This document shows positions 58,812 through 64,000 of a stretch of DNA of 64,000 nucleotides, piece after piece. Location of the stretch: contig NC_077243.1 in assembly GCF_947179165.1 (NCBI RefSeq), forward strand, positions 4,706,001 through 4,770,000. Direction: 5' to 3'. The notes below the pieces were generated by a model, which searched no databases, was not told the DNA's origin, and was given only the letters and a program-made list of their open reading frames with translations. Both the position numbers and the translations under genes were made by a program. Source of the DNA: Solanum dulcamara (Eukaryota > Streptophyta > Magnoliopsida > Solanales > Solanaceae). The stretch's first letter is position 1; every line of letters begins with the position of its first letter.

Positions 58812-61800
58812 TTCTAATTTTTCCCAGATCTGATCCGCCGTCCGCCTACGGACACAGCCCTCTGCATTCACACCCTTCGTCGTATTCCGGTAACCGTTTT
58901 TTCTGAAGAAATTCAATTGTGAATGATTCGTTAGCTCATTCGCTACCAGATCCGTGTGTTACTTTGCTATCTCTCGATCCATTCAGCGCTGATCACTCAG
59001 GTATCGCTATTGGATCGTGCTTATTTAATGTGTTTCCGCATCAAATCAACTTGCTTTTACAATTGAACGTTATGCCGATGCAATTCCATAATTTTGTTAT
59101 TTTTTTGTTGTACATGCATAATGAATTCATATCACTGGTTTGAGGATTCGGATATCACTGCGTATATGTTTAAGGCGTATTCACATTGGCTGATAAGTAC
59201 AAACAAGTAGCCGTTTGGTCATGTTTATACGAAGACCGCTTTGACATTCGCTTGAAACTGTATTAATTTGTTTAATTAACACGGCTGAGATTTTGGCTGT
59301 TATTTTATTTAGCAATCTTTACCTTTCCAGAGATCTATAACTGAATTCTTTTTATTTTTAGTTTTGATTTCATTTACTTTGTCGATATAAGATCTCGTCA
59401 TTCTACCAAAATTCTTAGTTATTCTACCAAGCTTTTGATTTTTCTGTACCAAAAGAGGACCCTTGAAAAGTGTGGCTGTGCCTTATTTTGTTTCTGCATG
59501 TCGACCTGGTCAATGAGAACTTTTTATTTGGTGTCAGCAGTATGATACCTGCCTCGATCAAATTTTGTTCTTAACTTGGAATGTTAATCTCAGGCATTTA
59601 GCAGTTGAAATGGCATCAACAGGATGGTTGAAAGGAAGAGTGAAAGCTGTTCCCTCTGGTGACAGTTTGGTGATAATGGGTAGTTCCAAGGCTGAAATCC
59701 CCCCTGAAAAATCTATTACCTTAGGATCTCTAATGGCTCCACGATTGGTATGATATGCACTAATAAACCTTACCTTTTTTATGATCCATATCTTCAAATT
59801 GCTCCTATATTTGTATCTCTTTTTCGTTGCTCATACTAGTTTTCCATTTGTAGGCACGTCGTGGTGGAGTGGATGAGCCATTTGCATGGCAAAGCAGAGA
59901 CTTCTTGAGGAAGCTTTGCATTGGAAAGGTGTCCTTGCATCCATCATACTAACTTGTATAAATATTTATGAATCTTCTCTTTTTAGTAGTATAAGATTTA
60001 ATGCATCCTTTTTATTCTTTAGGAGGTCACTTTCAAGGTGGAATATACTGTACCTTCCATAGGGCGAGAATATGGAACTGTTTTTCTTGGTGACAAGAAT
60101 GTTTCAATGCTAGTTGTTGCTGCAGGCTGGGCCAAGGTTGGATTTGGTGTTAATTTCTCTGTTTCTCAGTTGACTTGTTTCCCACTATATATAGTTTCAT
60201 GAAATGATTAATTTTGGTGGAACCAGGTCAGGGAGCAGGGTCAACAGAAAGATGATAATCCCTATTTGAAACCACTGCAAGATGCTGAAGAACAAGCCAA
60301 ACAACAAGGTCTAGGTCGCTGGAGTAGGGTGCGTTTCTCATTGTCTCTGATGTTTTTGTTATTGGACAAATATTGTGAACTTCATCTTTTTACTTTATCA
60401 AGATCAGATACTGTTAACTTCACAGCAATATATTTCCAAGCTTTATAGTCTTTTGGATGGGTGGATGGGTTTTGAGCCAGGGAAGATGTTTTTCTGCTAA
60501 CTGGAACATTAAGAAGTCGTTTACCTCTCCTTTTTTGGTGCCTATGTATTCTTATAGTTTTGTTCCATTTCGGTGCTCAATTCTTTCTATCCATACATTG
60601 TTTAGATGTTATGGAGCATATTTGTTGTCCCATTTTGTGGTCTGCTTCTGACTGCAAAACACCTTGTGCTGCGAGGATTTTATCTAGAAAGTGTTGAGCT
60701 TTGATATCTAACACTTCAAGTTCTGAGACAGTGGGTGGTATCCAGATTATCCCGTTATTTTTCTCTTGTTTCTCTTCTTATTTTGGTGTAAAAGGAGTAT
60801 AACTAGGAATCTTGTAAGGGCTATCTGTTTATTACTTTTCAGTACCTTCTTGGGGTTACTAATAAAATTTCTACGTTATAAAAAAATTTCTTTTACTTGC
60901 TATTCTTTCAACTAGAAAGGCCTGCAACTAGATCTAATCTAAACTGTATTGATCTTTTATGAGTAGCTCCTGTCACTGTGGTATGTGTTGGGTGGTGGAT
61001 CTTTTGTGTTGCATCTTTTTTCCATTTAGTTCAGTGTTCCATACATTTGCAATCAAGCTTGTTTTTTTCTTCCTTTTTTTTGCATGCGTAGTAATTCCTG
61101 GGGTACTGCTGTTTTCAGGCACCTGGTGCTTCTGAGGCATCTATTAGGAATCTACCTCCATCTGCGATTGGTGATGCTAGTAACTTTGATGCAATGGGCC
61201 TATTGGAGCGAAGTAAAGGTAAGCTTATAGAAGCATTTGTTGAGCAGGTTCGTGATGGAAGTACGCTGCGAGTGTACTTGCTTCCAGACTTCCAGTTCAT
61301 CCAAGTTTTCGTTGCTGGAATACAGGTCAATGCAATACAAGTTAAATTTTCTTTATGACCAGATCTTGTTTCTTTTCCAGTTTGTTTATCCTTTTGTTTC
61401 AATAAACAGGCACCAACTATGGGAAGAAGAGCAACATCAGAAACTATTATTAATACTAGTGTTACCTCTGATGAACCAAACGGAGAATCAACTACTGAAC
61501 ATCGTGCAGCTCCGACATCAGCGCAGAGGTTGGCATCCTCAGCAGCATCCGTAACAGAAGTTGCTCCTGATCCTTATGGCAGAGAAGCAAAGCATTTTAC
61601 CGAAACTCGTGTCTTAAATAGAGATGTGAGATTCTATTTGTTAGCTCTTAATGATTTGTGTTTCCTGTTTACCCTTTTTCTAATGTAGTTTACCATACAG
61701 GTTCGAATTGTCCTGGAGGGTGTTGACAAGTACAGCAATCTAATTGGCTCAGTGTACTATACTGATGGAGAATCGGCAAAGGACCTGGGATTGGAGCTTA

Positions 61801-64000
61801 TTGAAAATGTACGTGATAGACATACTACTGCTGATACTTTAGAACATGTGTCTAATAAGAAGCTGAAGTTGTTATGAGGTCACTGTAATTGATACACCAG
61901 TATATTTTGTGTCTTTTTATTATAGGTTTCTTCAAGAAATTGGAAACTGTCTTAACCATAGATGGACCTTTCTTGTTGGTTTTCTCTTGTAAAGATTATT
62001 TATTTACTGATAGATTTTCTCTAATTTGGAAGGCTCTGCTTTTATGCTTTGATATGCTCAACAAACAGCTTATATCTTGTTCAGTAACACCTTTAGTCCT
62101 CTCATTTTGCTGGTCATTAATCGTACAATGCAGTCATTGATATTATGCATCTGTGTGCAGTATTCACCGGTTTCCTATCATAGTATTTATTACCTTTACA
62201 TTCAGTGTGTGCTCAGAGTCTTTATTGCCATTACATTCAATGAGTAATATCTCTCCCATTTTGTACCATCTCTTGGTTTCTTTATGTGGATTAACAAGGG
62301 ATCCTTCATCACCTAAATTTATTAGTTTTCTCTTGCCGTAACTTCCATAATCAGAAAAATATTTGTGATTTTTCCAGAAGAAATTAGCTTTTGTTTTATG
62401 GAATTGAAGCTGTAGCATAAAGAATGTTCATTTCGCTCGTCACTAATTTTTATATTAGTTAACTTACTTGACGGTGATCGTCTAGTTACTCCTAATTCTT
62501 GAAAGGAAATGTATAACTTTTTTTTTTTGGTTTCAGAACATTTAAGGTCAATCTAATCTAACGTTTATGCCCTCCCCCCTCTCCTTTGACATAGGGTTAT
62601 GCTAAATATGTTGATTGGAGTGCAAACATGCTGGAAGTTGAAGCCAAGAAGAAGCTGAAAAGTGCCGAGCTTGAGGCCAAAAAGACTCGCTTAAGAATCT
62701 GGACGAACTATGTAGCTCCAGCAACAAATTCCAAGGCTATTCATGACCAAAATTTCACAGGAAAGGTAGCTATGAGTCAAAGGGTCATTTTAGTTCTTCC
62801 TAATCTCCTCTCTCTCTGTCTCTCTTCAAATGCTTTGTGCTTGGCTTTTTGTAGGTGGTTGAGGTTGTCAGCGGAGATTGCCTTGTTATAGCTGATGATT
62901 CTCTGCCATTTGGGGATCCATCAGCAGAAAGAAGAGTTAACTTGTCAAGCATTAGGTCTCCTAAAATGGGAAATCCTCGTAGAGATGAGAAGCCTGCTCC
63001 CTATGCTCGGGAAGCAAAGGAATTTTTGAGAAATCGCCTTATCGGAAAACAGGTATTGCTGTCTTTTCTGTTATCTTCTCTCCCGATTTTAGAGTTACAG
63101 AATCAGAAGGAGATGATTACTGACCTTATATCCTTTCAGGTGAATGTTTCAATGGAGTACTCTCGGAAGGTCAGCATGGCAGATGGACCTGCTGCTCCTA
63201 CCAGTGGCGCTGATTCAAGGGTGATGGATTTTGGAACTGTATTCCTGACATCCAAGGATGGGGATGATGCCTCACCCGCTCCATCTGCTGCAGGCAGTCA
63301 GTTGGCTGGAGTCAATGTTGCTGAGCTTTTGGTAGCCCGCGGATTTGCAACTGTTGTTAGACATCGTGATTTCGAAGAACGTTCAAACTATTATGATGCG
63401 CTTCTCTCAGCAGAATCACGTGCTACTTCTGGGAAAAAGGGCATTCATTCTCCCAAAGAACCTCCGGTGATGCATGTAACAGACCTGCTGACGGTTAGTA
63501 TCCTTGTCACTGGCTTTCTCATTTTATGTGGTGCTAAGGAATAACTATTTTTTTCTGTTTTACTTTCAGGCAGCGTCAAAGAAAGCTAGAGACTTTTTGC
63601 CTTTCTTGCAGCGTAACAGGAGGATGTCTGCTGTAGTAGAATATGTCCTCAGTGGTCATAGATTCAAACTGTTCATTCCCAAGGAGACTTGCAGCATTGC
63701 TTTCTCTATTTCTGGAGTGAGATGCCCAGGTCGTGATGAACCGTACTCTGAGGAAGCCATTGCCTTGATGAGGCGGAAGATAATGCAGAGGGATGTTGAG
63801 GTAATATTTTTTCTTTCTTACATTTGTAATGTGATACACATGAATTTCTCTCTTATTTCAATCCTATTGGCTTCTACATAGATCGAGGTAGAAACAGTTG
63901 ACAGAACAGGGACTTTCATCGGAACATTATGGGAATCGAGATCCAATGTGGCAGTGACCCTACTGGAAGCTGGTTTAGCAAAGCTTCAAACTTCTTTTGG
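58812..64000 (+). CDS. TSN: Tudor-SN (staphylococcal nuclease-tudor RNA-binding protein), 3' partial
   Basis: Four SN-like domains plus a tudor domain make up this RNA-binding, stress-granule-associated protein. A 5' UTR intron (59001-59593) precedes the ATG at 59610. Coding exons: 59610-59747, 59854-59928, 60023-60136, 60227-60328, 61119-61325, 61410-61625, 61701-61808, 62595-62765, 62855-63052, 63140-63493, 63570-63800, and 63882 to the window edge; about 677 residues. All internal exons are multiples of three. SN domain 1 starts MASTGWLKGRVKAVPSGDSL; SN repeats recur at KGKLIEAFVEQVRDGSTLRV, GKVVEVVSGDCLVI and MSAVVEYVLSGHRFKL. Inter-domain motifs PYGREAKHFTETRVL and PYAREAKEFLRNRLI are typical. 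The last SN part and the tudor domain lie outside the window. Confidence 0.96.

Noticed and set aside
58725..58916. 63-codon minus-strand ORF at the TSN 5' UTR
   Set aside because: It overlaps the TSN promoter and 5' UTR in antisense and has no recognisable family.

Overview
The window is nuclear DNA from a flowering plant, almost certainly a Solanaceae species close to tomato or potato (Solanum). The reasons are AT-rich, intron-rich genes with GT..AG junctions, Copia elements with an initiator-Met primer site, an RTE-type LINE and SINE copies that share a (TTG)n tail typical of Solanaceae, and miR477-like hairpins. No organellar, bacterial or viral segment was recognised.

Layout. 1-9294 (minus): a SnRK1 beta-gamma (SNF4-like) subunit gene running off the left edge. 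One intron holds a PIF/Harbinger-like element that itself carries a decayed LINE, and other introns hold SINE pieces. 13382-14661 and 21238-22762 (plus): a tandem pair of small four-exon genes for probable mitochondrial single-span proteins (MLRQ/B12D-like), separated by a decayed Copia element (14741-20173) whose left LTR received a foreign solo LTR. 23471-28923: a SINE split by an intact, very young Copia element (23558-28875) with a 1492-codon gag-pol frame. 31.2, 35.3 and 39.1 kb: three miR477-like hairpins, each downstream of a TATA box; the last two share their promoter regions. They are separated by Stowaway-like and Mutator-like MITEs. 42047-45070 (plus): calnexin, with a perfect ER stress element upstream and a triplicated segment in intron 2. 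47798-52323 (plus): a 12-exon amidase-signature gene. 53.4-58.3 kb: a candidate Helitron, a poly(A) SINE and a tandem array with two-monomer higher-order structure. 58.8 kb to the right edge (plus): Tudor-SN (TSN), 12 complete coding exons and part of a 13th.

The protein genes are unrelated housekeeping or stress genes: energy sensing (SnRK1), mitochondrial membrane, ER folding (calnexin), amide hydrolysis and RNA metabolism (Tudor-SN). The intergenic space is mostly transposon layers whose order can be read from target-site duplications. Exon joins were derived by reading splice sites and checking frame; they are predictions without transcript evidence.
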